Shown piece by piece: positions 1 through 8,157 of a stretch of DNA of 64,000 nucleotides. Source of the DNA: Actinophytocola sp044466355 (lineage in GTDB: Bacteria; Actinomycetota; Actinomycetes; Mycobacteriales; Pseudonocardiaceae); assembly GCF_044466355.1 (NCBI RefSeq), contig NZ_JBITMQ010000006.1, positions 62,001 through 126,000 on the forward strand, written 5' to 3'. Made by a program: the position numbers and the translations under genes. The notes below the pieces were generated by a model. That model searched no databases. It worked only from the letters and a program-made list of their open reading frames with translations, and was not told the DNA's origin. Within the stretch, counting starts at the first letter, position 1; the number at the start of each line of letters is the position of its first letter.

Positions 1-58
1 TGATGCTTGTCTGTTCAGCGCAGGTCGCGCTCGCGCAAGCCGGGCATTTCCCGCTCTA

Positions 59-547
59 CTAAGAGGACGTCGCGTCTGGCGTGAACCTCGACAGGTAGGT
101 GGTCAGGTCGTCGTGGGAACAGTCGACGAACGCGGCCAGCTCCCGAATCGCTGATGGTGTTACTTCAACCACTCCGTTGGGCTCCTGACTCAAGCGAGTA
201 CGTGCCCACTGGAGCATAGGTCTGAAGCGTTGTTCCGTTGTGTCGTCGAGAAGCCGGCGCAGGTCTATTTGCAGCACCAGATGCTGTAAATAGACCTGCG
301 CCTTCTGCAGAGCCTGCCCCAGCAAGGAGGGGGCACCGATGCCCAGTGCATGACATAGTTCGACCAGTCTGGTGACCGTGAGCTGCCTCAGACCGTGCTC
401 GTACGCCAACAACGTCCTGTCACCGATCCCGGAGGGCAGCCGGGCCACGAACTCGGTTCGCGACCACCCGAGGTTCTCCCGTGCACGCCGCAGCTCCTCG
501 CCAATCGCCCGCGTGATGATCTTGTCGGATTCCTCGGTGCTCGTCAT
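59..547 (-). CDS. XRE-family helix-turn-helix regulator
   Basis: Predicted cytoplasmic DNA-binding regulator of the XRE superfamily (162 aa); its targets cannot be named. The HTH domain covers about residues 15-72, with the recognition region around DRTLLAYEHGLRQLT. The following ~90 residues are helical and match no domain I know. The gene upstream on the same strand (754-1263) is a paralogue sharing GEELRRARE, the recognition helix and a C-terminal RLSQEP block, so the two arose by duplication. The start at 547 is supported by a strong GGAGGAG ribosome-binding site a few bases upstream, which lies inside an RNA hairpin (549-574). No partner gene such as DUF397 is visible on the left, where the window ends. 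Confidence 0.85.
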   Translation of the reverse strand: MTSTEESDKIITRAIGEELRRARENLGWSRTEFVARLPSGIGDRTLLAYEHGLRQLTVTRLVELCHALGIGAPSLLGQALQKAQVYLQHLVLQIDLRRLLDDTTEQRFRPMLQWARTRLSQEPNGVVEVTPSAIRELAAFVDCSHDDLTTYLSRFTPDATSS

Positions 548-574
548 CAGCTCCTCCCGCGACGATGAGGAGCT
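545..574 (-). promoter_or_regulatory. Hairpin sequestering the ribosome-binding site of the 59-547 gene
   Basis: In the mRNA sense (minus strand) AGCTCCTC at 574-567 is perfectly complementary to GAGGAGCT at 556-549, with a 10-nt loop. The second arm contains the Shine-Dalgarno sequence GGAGGAG and ends just before the ATG at 547. The structure would hide the ribosome-binding site when folded. The pairing is seen directly; a role in translational control is inference. Confidence 0.45.
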
Positions 575-753
575 GGGCGGAGAGCCAGTTCATGATGCGT
601 CGACGGTTGAGTCATCCGATCGACCTCCACCTCGATCCGACAACAGGCGCGTGATTACGTAAACGTGTCTGTGCACCGCTTCGCAAGGGGACGACTCGCT
701 GAACGCCTTGTCGGATCCACCGACTGTGACCAACCGCACCGCCTCGAGCGGCC

Positions 754-1263
754 TCATGGGTCCTCCTTCACGGGTTCCGGTGTGAACTTCGAGAGGTAAC
801 CCGCCAGTTCGGTGTGCGTGCGGCCGAGGAAGGCGGCCAGTTCGAGCACGGCTGCCGGTGTCAGCTCCACGACTCCATCCGGTTCCTGTGACAGACGGTT
901 CTTCGCCCATTGCCGCAGCGGGCGGTAGTGGCGGTTCTCGTCGGCGATGAGTTCTCGCAGGTTCACCCGCAGGACGAGGTTCTCGAGATGGATTCGGGCC
1001 CTCTCGAGTGCCTGGCCCAGGATGATCGAGGCGGGTACGCCAAGGCCCTCCGCCAACTCGACCAACCGGAGGACGGTCATCTGCCTCAGGCCGTGTTCGT
1101 ACGCGAGAAGCGTGCGATCACCGATGCCCGACGGCAGCAACTTCACGAACTGAGCACGCGACATCCCTTTCGTTTCCCTGGCACGTCTCAGTTCCTCACC
1201 GACGGCGTGCGCGATGGCCTTGTCTGTGACCTCGTCCTCCGTGTTCAGTGGCTCATCGCTCAC
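754..1263 (-). CDS. XRE-family helix-turn-helix regulator, paralogue of 59-547
   Basis: XRE-type DNA-binding protein of 169 aa, presumed transcriptional regulator. The HTH domain spans about residues 20-78 (GEELRRARETKGMSR, then DRTLLAYEHGLRQMT). The C-terminal half is close to the neighbour at 59-547, including RLSQEPDGVVELTPAA and GYLSKFTPEP. It begins with GTG at 1263; no strong Shine-Dalgarno sequence is visible, so the start is less certain than for its paralogue. The 206 bp between the two genes hold no other credible ORF. Whether they share one transcript or regulate each other cannot be decided here. Confidence 0.82.
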   Translation of the reverse strand: MSDEPLNTEDEVTDKAIAHAVGEELRRARETKGMSRAQFVKLLPSGIGDRTLLAYEHGLRQMTVLRLVELAEGLGVPASIILGQALERARIHLENLVLRVNLRELIADENRHYRPLRQWAKNRLSQEPDGVVELTPAAVLELAAFLGRTHTELAGYLSKFTPEPVKEDP

Positions 1264-2076
1264 GTAACACGCCGTGGGAGTCGAGGGCGACGGAGCGCGG
1301 CACGCTCCAGCGGACGGTTCATCAGGTCTGGATCCCCTCCGTCGTCGCTCGCGGCCGACGTCGAGCGAGACAGCAAGTCGAAACGGTCACGTTGTCGCGG
1401 CAGACCCAACTCGATCATGCCCCCTCCGGCCGGGTTCTTCGCCGTCCCGGTCCTTCGTGGAGTTCGTGTCCGCCGCGGCATCAGGTTATGTCCGCACCTG
1501 TCGAATCAGCCGCTCAATGTCACCCAAGGTAGGAAAGGATTCGACCGTCCGCGTTAATTCGCTCACAATTCCGGCTACGTGCCGTCTACCTCACTACTCC
1601 ATACGTAGACGCGGAACCTCGGGGCGGCCCTGACGGTGAACACGTTGCGTGACTTGGGTTTGCTCCATCGCGCCGTGGGTCGATGTCATGATCTTCCAGT
1701 GCAGGTCGACAGGATATCGGCGGATTTCCGGATGTTTCCAGCCAGGTTGACCACGCGGGGGAAACCAATTTTGACGCCAGCGTATAACGTAGCTGGGCGA
1801 AACGGAAACACGTCGGGGGGGGGGGGGGGGGGGCGCCCCCCCCGCCGGGGGGGGGGGGGGGGCCCACCCCCGGGGGTGGTTGGGGGGGGCGGGGGGCGGG
1901 GGGGGGGGGGCGGGGGGGGCGTGGGGTTGCGGNNNNNNNNNNGCGGGTGTTTCCCCGCGTGGTTGCCCGGGGGTTTAAAACTTTTTGGCCCCCCCGTATT
2001 ACCGGGGGGGGGGCGGGCGGGCCCGGGGGGGGGGGGGGGGGGGCCCCCCCCCCCCCCCGGCCGGGGTATCGAGGTA
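1264..2076. other. Intergenic stretch containing an assembly gap
   Basis: About 810 bp without a convincing gene. The left part (1264-1814) has somewhat lower GC than its surroundings and includes GTCTAC (1584-1589) facing GTAGAC (1605-1610), which could belong to the promoter of the leftward XRE gene. Apparent ORFs through the right part are low-complexity Gly/Pro products of the homopolymer artefact. I see nothing else. Confidence 0.6.
1815..2060. other. Assembly gap (10 N at 1933-1942) with homopolymer artefact
   Basis: Ten Ns are flanked on both sides by long runs of G and C broken by odd short words, unlike any other sequence here apart from the second gap. This is best read as unresolved or low-quality sequence, not biology. 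Normal sequence resumes near 2061, before the stop of the binding-protein gene. Confidence 0.9.
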
Positions 2077-3399
2077 CTACTCCGCGGGTTTGACGTTCGG
2101 GATGCCGTTCGACGGTGGGGCGTCGCCTGCTGCCGAGTCGTCTTCCTTGATCGGGGCGTCGCCCAGGTCCGTTACCAGGACCGGGGTGAGGTCCTTGCCG
2201 ACGCCGTCCTGGATCTCGACCACCGACATGCCGGAGATGCCCAGGTGGCTGTCGCCGGTGTAGCGGAACGGGGCAAGACCAGGGCCCTCGAAGTCCTTGC
2301 CCGACTTCTCGATCGCCTCGACGACGCCCTCGCGGGTGGGGTCGGGGCCCGCGGCCTGCAGCGCCTGGACGAAGGTGTACGCCTGCGCCATGCCGTACAC
2401 GCGGTAGTTGGTCAGCTCACCGTCGGCGCCGTGCTCGTCCCAGACCTTCTGCCACAGCTTCGTCCACGGGTCCTCGGGGGCGTCGACGCCGGGCAGGTAC
2501 TCGGTGCTCATGACACCGTTCAGCATCGACGCGCCGTCGGTCACCGCACCCTCCGAGAACCTCGCCAGCAGCGAGCCGACGAGCGCCGGGTCCGAGCCGA
2601 CGTTGCTGTAGAACCACGTCGGCTTGAAGTTGAGGCGGAGCGACACCAGCTGGCTGAGCGCCGTGTACGACGGGACGTTGAAGCCGAGCACCAGGTCGAC
2701 GTCCGCCGCCTGCAGCTGGGCCATCTGCGGTGCCACGTCCGTGTTGCCGGGCGTGTACTTGGCCACCGCCACGATCTGCTTGTCCAAGTACCTGCGGGCG
2801 CCCTTCTCGCCGTCGCGGCCGAAGTCGTCGTCCTGCAGGAACAGGCCCACCTTCGCGTCCGGCATGTTCTTCGCGACCCACTCGCCGATGATCTTGCCCT
2901 CGATCTCGTAGTCGGGCTGCCAGCCGAACGTGAACGGCTTCTCCTTCGGCCAGTCGCCCCACTGCAGCGACCCGGACGACACGAACAGGTCGGGGACCTT
3001 GGCGTCGTTCAGGTAGTCCACGACGGCGCTGTGGGTCGGCGTTCCCAGACCACCCACCATGGCGAAGATCTCGTCGTTCAGGACCAGCTCGTTGGTCACC
3101 TGACTGGTGTTCGTCGGGTTGTAGGCGTCGTCCTTGACGACGAACTCGATCTTGCGGCCGTTCACGCCGCCGTTCGCGTTCACGTAGTCGTAGTACGCCT
3201 TGTGGCCGCTCGGGATCTCGCTGTACCCCGGTGCGGCGACACCGGTCAGCGGGAAGTGCCCACCGATCTTGACGGTCGTGTCGGTGATCCCGACCGTCGA
3301 GCCCTTCTCCTCGCCCTCGGGTCGCCCGCCCGCCCCGCACGCGGCCGCCGTGACCGTCACGGCGAGGAGTAACGCCGTACCCGTGTACCAGCGCTTCAT
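2077..3399 (-). CDS. Branched-chain amino-acid-type ABC transporter substrate-binding lipoprotein
   Basis: Periplasmic-binding-protein-like lipoprotein (440 aa) that captures the substrate for the adjacent LivHMFG-type importer. An N-terminal signal ends in a lipobox with Cys21 (TAAAC), so it is anchored outside the membrane. The rest is a type I fold of the LivJ/LivK kind (VKIGGHFPLTGVAAPGYSE, then a KIEFVVKDDAYNP region). Family members bind branched-chain amino acids, amides, urea or aromatic compounds, so the true ligand is unknown. The ATG at 3399 overlaps the livM stop by four bases (ATGA), with a GGAGG-like site upstream, indicating translational coupling as last gene of the operon. 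The long open frame upstream of 3399 is a livM shadow. Confidence 0.93.
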   Translation of the reverse strand: MKRWYTGTALLLAVTVTAAACGAGGRPEGEEKGSTVGITDTTVKIGGHFPLTGVAAPGYSEIPSGHKAYYDYVNANGGVNGRKIEFVVKDDAYNPTNTSQVTNELVLNDEIFAMVGGLGTPTHSAVVDYLNDAKVPDLFVSSGSLQWGDWPKEKPFTFGWQPDYEIEGKIIGEWVAKNMPDAKVGLFLQDDDFGRDGEKGARRYLDKQIVAVAKYTPGNTDVAPQMAQLQAADVDLVLGFNVPSYTALSQLVSLRLNFKPTWFYSNVGSDPALVGSLLARFSEGAVTDGASMLNGVMSTEYLPGVDAPEDPWTKLWQKVWDEHGADGELTNYRVYGMAQAYTFVQALQAAGPDPTREGVVEAIEKSGKDFEGPGLAPFRYTGDSHLGISGMSVVEIQDGVGKDLTPVLVTDLGDAPIKEDDSAAGDAPPSNGIPNVKPAE

Positions 3400-4403
3400 G
3401 AACTTCGCCTCCAGTGGATGAGTTTCCGCAACCCGCCTGCGAGACCTGCGGGTGCGAGCAGCACGACCAGGACGGTGACCAGGCCGTAGATCAACGGCGC
3501 CAGCTGCGCGGCCTGCACGTCGGAGAGACCGAGGCCCGTGCCCGCCTCGGTCACCACCTGCGGCAGGAACGTCAGCAGCGCCGCCCCGACCAGCGCCCCG
3601 ACAAGACTCCCCAACCCCCCGAGCACCACCGCCGACAACAGCAGCAGCGACAACGTCAACGTGAACCCGCTCGGTGCCGCCAGCCGCGCCGACAACGCCA
3701 TCAGCCCACCCGCGAGCCCCGCGCACCCCGCGCTCACCACGAACGCAAGCACCCGCGCCCGGCCGAGGTTGATCCCGGCCAGCTCGGCCGCCACCTCGTC
3801 GTCCCGCACGGCCTGCCACTGCCGCCCCACCCGGCTGCGCGACAGGTTCGCGAGCAGCACGAACACCACGATCACGGCGAGCCAGCCGAGGTACGCGAGG
3901 TACCTGATGGGTGTCAGGTCCTGCCCGGTGACGAAGTACGCGGCGTCCGCCAGCCACGCCGGGATCTCCGGCATCCGCACGTTCAGCCCCTGCTCGCCGC
4001 CGAGCCACTCGCCGAAGTACACCGGGATCCCCGGTACGGCCACCGCGAGCGCGAGCGTCGCCCCCGCCAGGTACGGGCCGTGCAACCGCGCCGCGGCGAC
4101 CCCCACGACCGCACCGACCAGCAGCGTGATCACCACCGACAGCAGCAGGATCACCGGCAGCGGCAGCGCTCCCTCGCGTGACTGCAGCATCAGCGCGGTC
4201 GAGTACGCGCCGACCGCCATCAACGCGCCGTGCCCGAGCGACAGCTGGCCGTTGAGTCCGGTGAGGACGGTCAGGCCGGCCGCCGCGATCGCGTAGTACG
4301 CCATGGCGGCGAACTGCGCGTTGCGGAACTGGCTGGTGTTCTCCAGCACGAGCACGACGACCACGAGCGCGCCGAGCGCGAGCAACAGGTGCCTGCGGCC
4401 CAT
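3396..4403 (-). CDS. livM: Branched-chain amino-acid-type ABC transporter permease LivM
   Basis: Inner-membrane permease of the BPD_transp_2 family (335 aa), one half of the transmembrane channel with LivH. It has about nine hydrophobic segments; the cytoplasmic coupling region is near VGRQWQAVRDDEVAAELAG, the EAA-like loop that contacts the ATPases. The C-terminal residues WRRSS look cytoplasmic. Its ATG lies two bases after the livH stop, and its own stop overlaps the binding-protein start, so all components are co-translated. Length and topology are normal for LivM. Confidence 0.93.
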   Translation of the reverse strand: MGRRHLLLALGALVVVVLVLENTSQFRNAQFAAMAYYAIAAAGLTVLTGLNGQLSLGHGALMAVGAYSTALMLQSREGALPLPVILLLSVVITLLVGAVVGVAAARLHGPYLAGATLALAVAVPGIPVYFGEWLGGEQGLNVRMPEIPAWLADAAYFVTGQDLTPIRYLAYLGWLAVIVVFVLLANLSRSRVGRQWQAVRDDEVAAELAGINLGRARVLAFVVSAGCAGLAGGLMALSARLAAPSGFTLTLSLLLLSAVVLGGLGSLVGALVGAALLTFLPQVVTEAGTGLGLSDVQAAQLAPLIYGLVTVLVVLLAPAGLAGGLRKLIHWRRSS

Positions 4404-4405
4404 GG

Positions 4406-5284
4406 TCAGACCCTCCGCTCACGGACGCTCGCGAACAGGCCACCGGGCTTTCCCAGCAGCACCCCCATCAGGATCACCAGCGCGGCGAGCGGCACCAGCT
4501 CCGCCCCGACGTACCCGCTGACCAGGCTCAGCGACAGTCCCAACAGGACCCCGCCGACCACCGCGCCGACCGGGCTGTCCAGCCCGCCGAGCACCGCGGC
4601 GACGAACCCGTACACCACCACACCGTCCATGTAGGACGGGTGGACGAGGCCGCCGCCCGCGATCAGCAGTCCCGACAGGGAACCCACGAACGCGGCGAGC
4701 GCCCAGCCGAGCGTCAGCATCCGCCCGACTTTCACGCCAAGTAGACGGGACACCTCCTGGTTGAACGCCGACGCCCGCATCCGCAGCCCCAGGTCGGTGC
4801 CCCGGAACAGCAGCACCAGCCCGACCATGACCGCGCCGACCGCGAGGATCGTGAACACCCCGAACCCCGTCAGCGCGATCGTCGTGTCGCCGATCTGGAA
4901 GCCGCGCAACCCGAACGGCGCCGGGAACGACCGGTACCGCGAGCCGAAGACGATGGCCGCCAGCGCGTGCAGGACGATGAACAACCCGAGCGTCAGTATC
5001 ACCGCGTTGATCTCGGACTTGCCGGCGGAGAACCGGACCACGAACCGTTCCACCACCGCGCCGAGCACGAGACCCGACAGCAGGGCGACCGCGAACCCCA
5101 GCCAGTACGAGTAACCGGCGTCGATCAGCACCAGCGCGACGTACGTGGTGACCATCGCCATCGGCGCCTGCGCGAAGTTCACGATCCGGGTGGCGCGCCA
5201 GATCAGCACGAGTGCCAGCGCGAACGCGGCGTACACCACGCCCAGCGTCAGGCCGGTGAGCACGGTGGTCAGCAGTTGCTGCAC
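4406..5284 (-). CDS. livH: Branched-chain amino-acid-type ABC transporter permease LivH
   Basis: Second membrane permease of the importer (292 aa), entirely hydrophobic with about eight membrane segments. Near the N terminus is the LivH hallmark WRATRIVNFAQAPMAM, and further on FRGTDLGLRMRASAFNQEVSRLLG, the ATPase-contacting loop. The start is GTG at 5284 with a GGGGGCC ribosome-binding site. It lies 12 bases downstream of livF and 2 bases upstream of livM. Substrate specificity cannot be read from the permease. Confidence 0.93.
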   Translation of the reverse strand: MQQLLTTVLTGLTLGVVYAAFALALVLIWRATRIVNFAQAPMAMVTTYVALVLIDAGYSYWLGFAVALLSGLVLGAVVERFVVRFSAGKSEINAVILTLGLFIVLHALAAIVFGSRYRSFPAPFGLRGFQIGDTTIALTGFGVFTILAVGAVMVGLVLLFRGTDLGLRMRASAFNQEVSRLLGVKVGRMLTLGWALAAFVGSLSGLLIAGGGLVHPSYMDGVVVYGFVAAVLGGLDSPVGAVVGGVLLGLSLSLVSGYVGAELVPLAALVILMGVLLGKPGGLFASVRERRV

Positions 5285-5295
5285 GAGGCCCCCTG

Positions 5296-6000
5296 TCAGA
5301 ATCCGAGGTAGGCGTGGCGGAGACCGTCGTCCTCGGCGAGGGTGGCCGCGGCGTCGCGCGCCACCACCTTGCCGAGGTTGAGCACGACGCCGTGGTCCGC
5401 GATGGACAGTGCGCTGCGCGCGTTCTGCTCGACGAGCACGACGGTCAGCCCCTCGTCGCGCACGAGCCCGCGCAGCAGTTCGAAGATCTGCACCACGATC
5501 CGCGGTGCGAGGCCGAGCGACGGCTCGTCGAGCAGCAGCACCTTCGGCCGGGACAGCAGGGCGCGGCCGATCACGAGCATCTGCCGCTCGCCGCCGGACA
5601 GCACGTGCGCGAGCCCGTCGCGGCGTTCCGCCAGCACGGGGAACAACTCGTAGACCCGTCCCAGGTCCGCTGCCGTCGCCCGCCGGCGCGACCCGAGCGC
5701 GCCGAGCCGCAGGTTCTCCTCGACGGTCAGCTCGGCCAGCACGCCCCGGCCCTCCGGCACGTGCGCCAGCCCGAGCGCCGGGAGGTCCTCAGTGGACACG
5801 CCGGTGATCGTCCGCCCGGCGAACGACACCGTGCCGGACCGGGCCCGGACCAGCCCGGAGATGGTGCGCAGCAACGTGGTCTTGCCCGCGCCGTTCGCGC
5901 CGAGCACCGCGGTGATCTCGCCCTCGGCGGCGGCGAGGCTCACACCGTCGAGCGCGCGGACCGGGCCGTAGCCGGCGGACAGGTCATCGACGGTCAGCAC
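5296..6000 (-). CDS. livF: Branched-chain amino-acid-type ABC transporter ATP-binding protein LivF
   Basis: ATPase subunit (234 aa) powering the importer from the cytoplasmic side. Walker A is GANGAGKT (34-41), the ABC signature LSGGERQM begins at 134, and Walker B is VLLLDEPS (about 154-161). The length and the VPEGRGVL motif are typical of LivF. Translation starts at GTG 6000, inside the 3' end of livG (17-bp overlap), which implies coupling. It should form a heterodimer with LivG. Confidence 0.94.
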   Translation of the reverse strand: MLTVDDLSAGYGPVRALDGVSLAAAEGEITAVLGANGAGKTTLLRTISGLVRARSGTVSFAGRTITGVSTEDLPALGLAHVPEGRGVLAELTVEENLRLGALGSRRRATAADLGRVYELFPVLAERRDGLAHVLSGGERQMLVIGRALLSRPKVLLLDEPSLGLAPRIVVQIFELLRGLVRDEGLTVVLVEQNARSALSIADHGVVLNLGKVVARDAAATLAEDDGLRHAYLGF

Positions 6001-6766
6001 CGGTCACCACGTCCTCACCGAGGTAGGCCGCCTGCACCGCCGGGTCCGCCCGGACCTCGTCCGGCGCGCCGCGTGCGATCACCTTCCCGAAGTCCAGCAC
6101 CACGATGTGGTCGCACACGCTCATCACCAGGTCCATGTGGTGCTCCACCAACATCACCGACGTGCGGCCGGTCAGTCCGCGCACCAGCTCGCCGATCTCG
6201 GCGATCTCCGCGGCGGACAACCCGCCCGCGGGTTCGTCGAGCAGCAGCAGCTCCGGTTCGGCGACCAGTGCCCGCGCGAGCGCGACCCGCTTGCGCACCG
6301 GGTAGGGCAGGCTGCCGGGGTAGCGCGCGGCGACGTCGGCGATGGCGAAATCCTCGAGCACCGCCATCGCCCGCTCGGCGAGCGCCTTGTCGTCCTTCGC
6401 GCGGCGGGGGAGGCCCAGCAGCGACGGCCAGAACCCGGTCTTCGCGTGCCGGTCCGCGCCGACGAGCACGTTGTCCAGCACGGTCATCCGGCTGAAGAGC
6501 CCCAGCTCCTGCAGGCTGCGTGCGATGCCGAGGCCGGCGAGCTGGTGGGGGCGCAGGCGTCTCAGTTCGGTGCCGCGCCAGGTGAGCGTGCCGCTGTCGG
6601 GCCGGACGAACCCGCACGCGACGTTGAACAACGTGGTCTTGCCCGCGCCGTTCGGGCCGATGACGCCGAGCACCTGCCCGGGCGCGACGGACAGCGACAC
6701 GTCGGACAGCGCGACGAGCCCGCCGAAGGTCACCGAAACGCCGGACATCTCGAAAGTCTCTGCCAC
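5984..6766 (-). CDS. livG: Branched-chain amino-acid-type ABC transporter ATP-binding protein LivG
   Basis: Partner ATPase (260 aa) and first gene of the operon. Walker A is GPNGAGKT (37-44) and Walker B is LLLLDEPA (about 173-180). The signature region reads LPYPVRKRVALARAL, where most LivG proteins have a Gly at the Pro position; this is unusual but otherwise the protein is intact. I chose GTG 6766 because TTGGGAG sits six bases upstream; ATG 6748 is the alternative. The open frame continues far upstream but is antisense to the PucR gene. The promoter must lie in the 156-bp divergent gap to 6923. Confidence 0.92.
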   Translation of the reverse strand: MAETFEMSGVSVTFGGLVALSDVSLSVAPGQVLGVIGPNGAGKTTLFNVACGFVRPDSGTLTWRGTELRRLRPHQLAGLGIARSLQELGLFSRMTVLDNVLVGADRHAKTGFWPSLLGLPRRAKDDKALAERAMAVLEDFAIADVAARYPGSLPYPVRKRVALARALVAEPELLLLDEPAGGLSAAEIAEIGELVRGLTGRTSVMLVEHHMDLVMSVCDHIVVLDFGKVIARGAPDEVRADPAVQAAYLGEDVVTGADRR

Positions 6767-6831
6767 GCACGGCTCCCAACGCTGGGGTTCAACGTGGGTA
6801 GAACTTTGGTCGCACCGCACGATCGAGAACA

Positions 6832-6877
6832 TGGGCACGGTGCCCAAAATCGGTGGTGCGAACGGACCCAAACTGGG
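6832..6877. promoter_or_regulatory. Two palindromes in the liv/PucR divergent promoter region
   Basis: TGGGCACGGTGCCCA at 6832-6846 is a perfect palindrome around one central base. CCCAAACTGGG at 6867-6877 is a second inverted repeat sharing the CCCA/TGGG half-sites. Both lie between the divergent starts of livG (6766) and the PucR gene (6923), so they are candidate operators for the PucR-type regulator controlling both directions. Binding is inference. Confidence 0.5.
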
Positions 6878-6922
6878 CGTTCGGACTGGTCCTTCTGTGC
6901 ACTCGCGTGCAACCCTGCCGAC

Positions 6923-8152
6923 ATGGAAGCCGCCAGGGTGCCCACGTTGGAGCCCGCGATGGAGCGGGAGATCGAGCGTGCTTGGGCCTCGTTGCTCGGC
7001 CAGGCCGACGCCATCGCCGACGACATCACGCTGACCCTCATCGAACGCGATCCGTACTGGTCGGAGCAGCGTCCGGACCGCCAGGCCGACCTGCGCGCGA
7101 GCACCCGCGAGCACATCCGCCGCGGGATCCAGACCATGGCGGGCATCCCCGACCCGGAGCAGCGCACGATCGACGTGTGGCGGGAGACCGGGCGGCTGCG
7201 CGCGCGGCAGGGCGTGCCCATGGATCGTGTGCTGTCGGCGTACACGCTCGGCACCCGGACGCTGTGGGAGGCGCTGCTGCGGCAGGGCTGGGACCACCAC
7301 GTGGAGATCGGCGAGCACCTGCTGCTGTTCGCCGGCCAGAAGCTGTGGGCGGCGCTCGACGTGCAGAACGCGATCCTCGTCGAGTCGTACCGCCGGGAGA
7401 CGACCCGCTTGCAGCGGCGTGACCTGCAACGGCAGCAGAGCTTCCTCGACGGGCTGGTCGAGGGTCGCGGGGCCGACCCGGAGTTCGCCCGCGAGGCCCG
7501 CGAGGCGCTCAGCCTCGGCTCGGACGACTCGGTCATGTGCGTGGTCGCGCCGTTCTCCGACCCGCTGGACGAGCCGCTGCGGACCCCGGAGGACCGGCTC
7601 GAACGGGCGGGGATCGTGTCGCACTGGCACGTGCGCGGCGGGAACTACTTCGGGCTGGTGTCACGCGGTGGGCTGACGGCGCGGGATGTGTGCGACCAGC
7701 TGTCGCCGTGCGTGGCCGGGCGGGTCGGGGTGGCGCCCTGTGCTGACGGGCTGGCCGGTTTCGCGACCGCCTACCAGCTTGCTTCGCGGGCGGCGGAGTC
7801 GTTGCCGCGCGGGGAGCATCGACTGGTGACGCTCGCTGATCGGCTGCCGGAGGTGTTGCTCGCGGGTAGCCCCGAGGTGGTGCCGGTACTGGTGGCGGGA
7901 ACGGTGGGTCCGATCCTCGCCCAGCCCCCGCAGCTGGCGGACACGTTGTTGGAGACGTTGGCGGCGTTGCTGGCACACGACGGGTCGCCCACACACGCCG
8001 CTCAGGCGCTGTACTGCCACCGGAACACGGTGATCTACCGGATGAAGCAGATCGAGTCCATCACCGGCCGGGATCTCGCCGACGCACACGACAAGTTCGA
8101 ACTGACGCTGGGCCTACTGGCCACCGGCCGCCACTCCGCAGGACGACGTTGA
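6923..8152 (+). CDS. PucR/CdaR-family transcriptional regulator
   Basis: Regulator of 409 aa. The C-terminal ~60 residues form the PucR helix-turn-helix (THAAQALYCHRNTVIYRMKQ, about residues 360-380), and the preceding region is the GGDEF-like domain common in the family. The N-terminal 170 residues are helical (DVWRETGRLRARQGVPMDRV). Family members sense metabolites and usually activate neighbouring catabolic or transport genes. Its divergent position to the liv operon with shared palindromes suggests it controls that importer (inference). ATG 6923 was chosen as the first good start; the frame upstream is antisense to livG. Confidence 0.88.
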   Translation: MEAARVPTLEPAMEREIERAWASLLGQADAIADDITLTLIERDPYWSEQRPDRQADLRASTREHIRRGIQTMAGIPDPEQRTIDVWRETGRLRARQGVPMDRVLSAYTLGTRTLWEALLRQGWDHHVEIGEHLLLFAGQKLWAALDVQNAILVESYRRETTRLQRRDLQRQQSFLDGLVEGRGADPEFAREAREALSLGSDDSVMCVVAPFSDPLDEPLRTPEDRLERAGIVSHWHVRGGNYFGLVSRGGLTARDVCDQLSPCVAGRVGVAPCADGLAGFATAYQLASRAAESLPRGEHRLVTLADRLPEVLLAGSPEVVPVLVAGTVGPILAQPPQLADTLLETLAALLAHDGSPTHAAQALYCHRNTVIYRMKQIESITGRDLADAHDKFELTLGLLATGRHSAGRR

Positions 8153-8157
8153 CACCC

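Noticed and set aside
1..58. End of a gene at the left edge
   Set aside because: The 58 bp before the XRE stop hold no frame or motif that can be supported.
1815..2060. G-quadruplex or repeat-rich regulatory region
   Set aside because: The runs abut Ns and resemble the artefact at the second gap; they cannot be trusted as real sequence.
1636..3372. 578-aa plus-strand ORF across the first gap
   Set aside because: It reads through Ns and poly-G and then antisense to the binding-protein gene, giving low-complexity Gly/Arg/His sequence.
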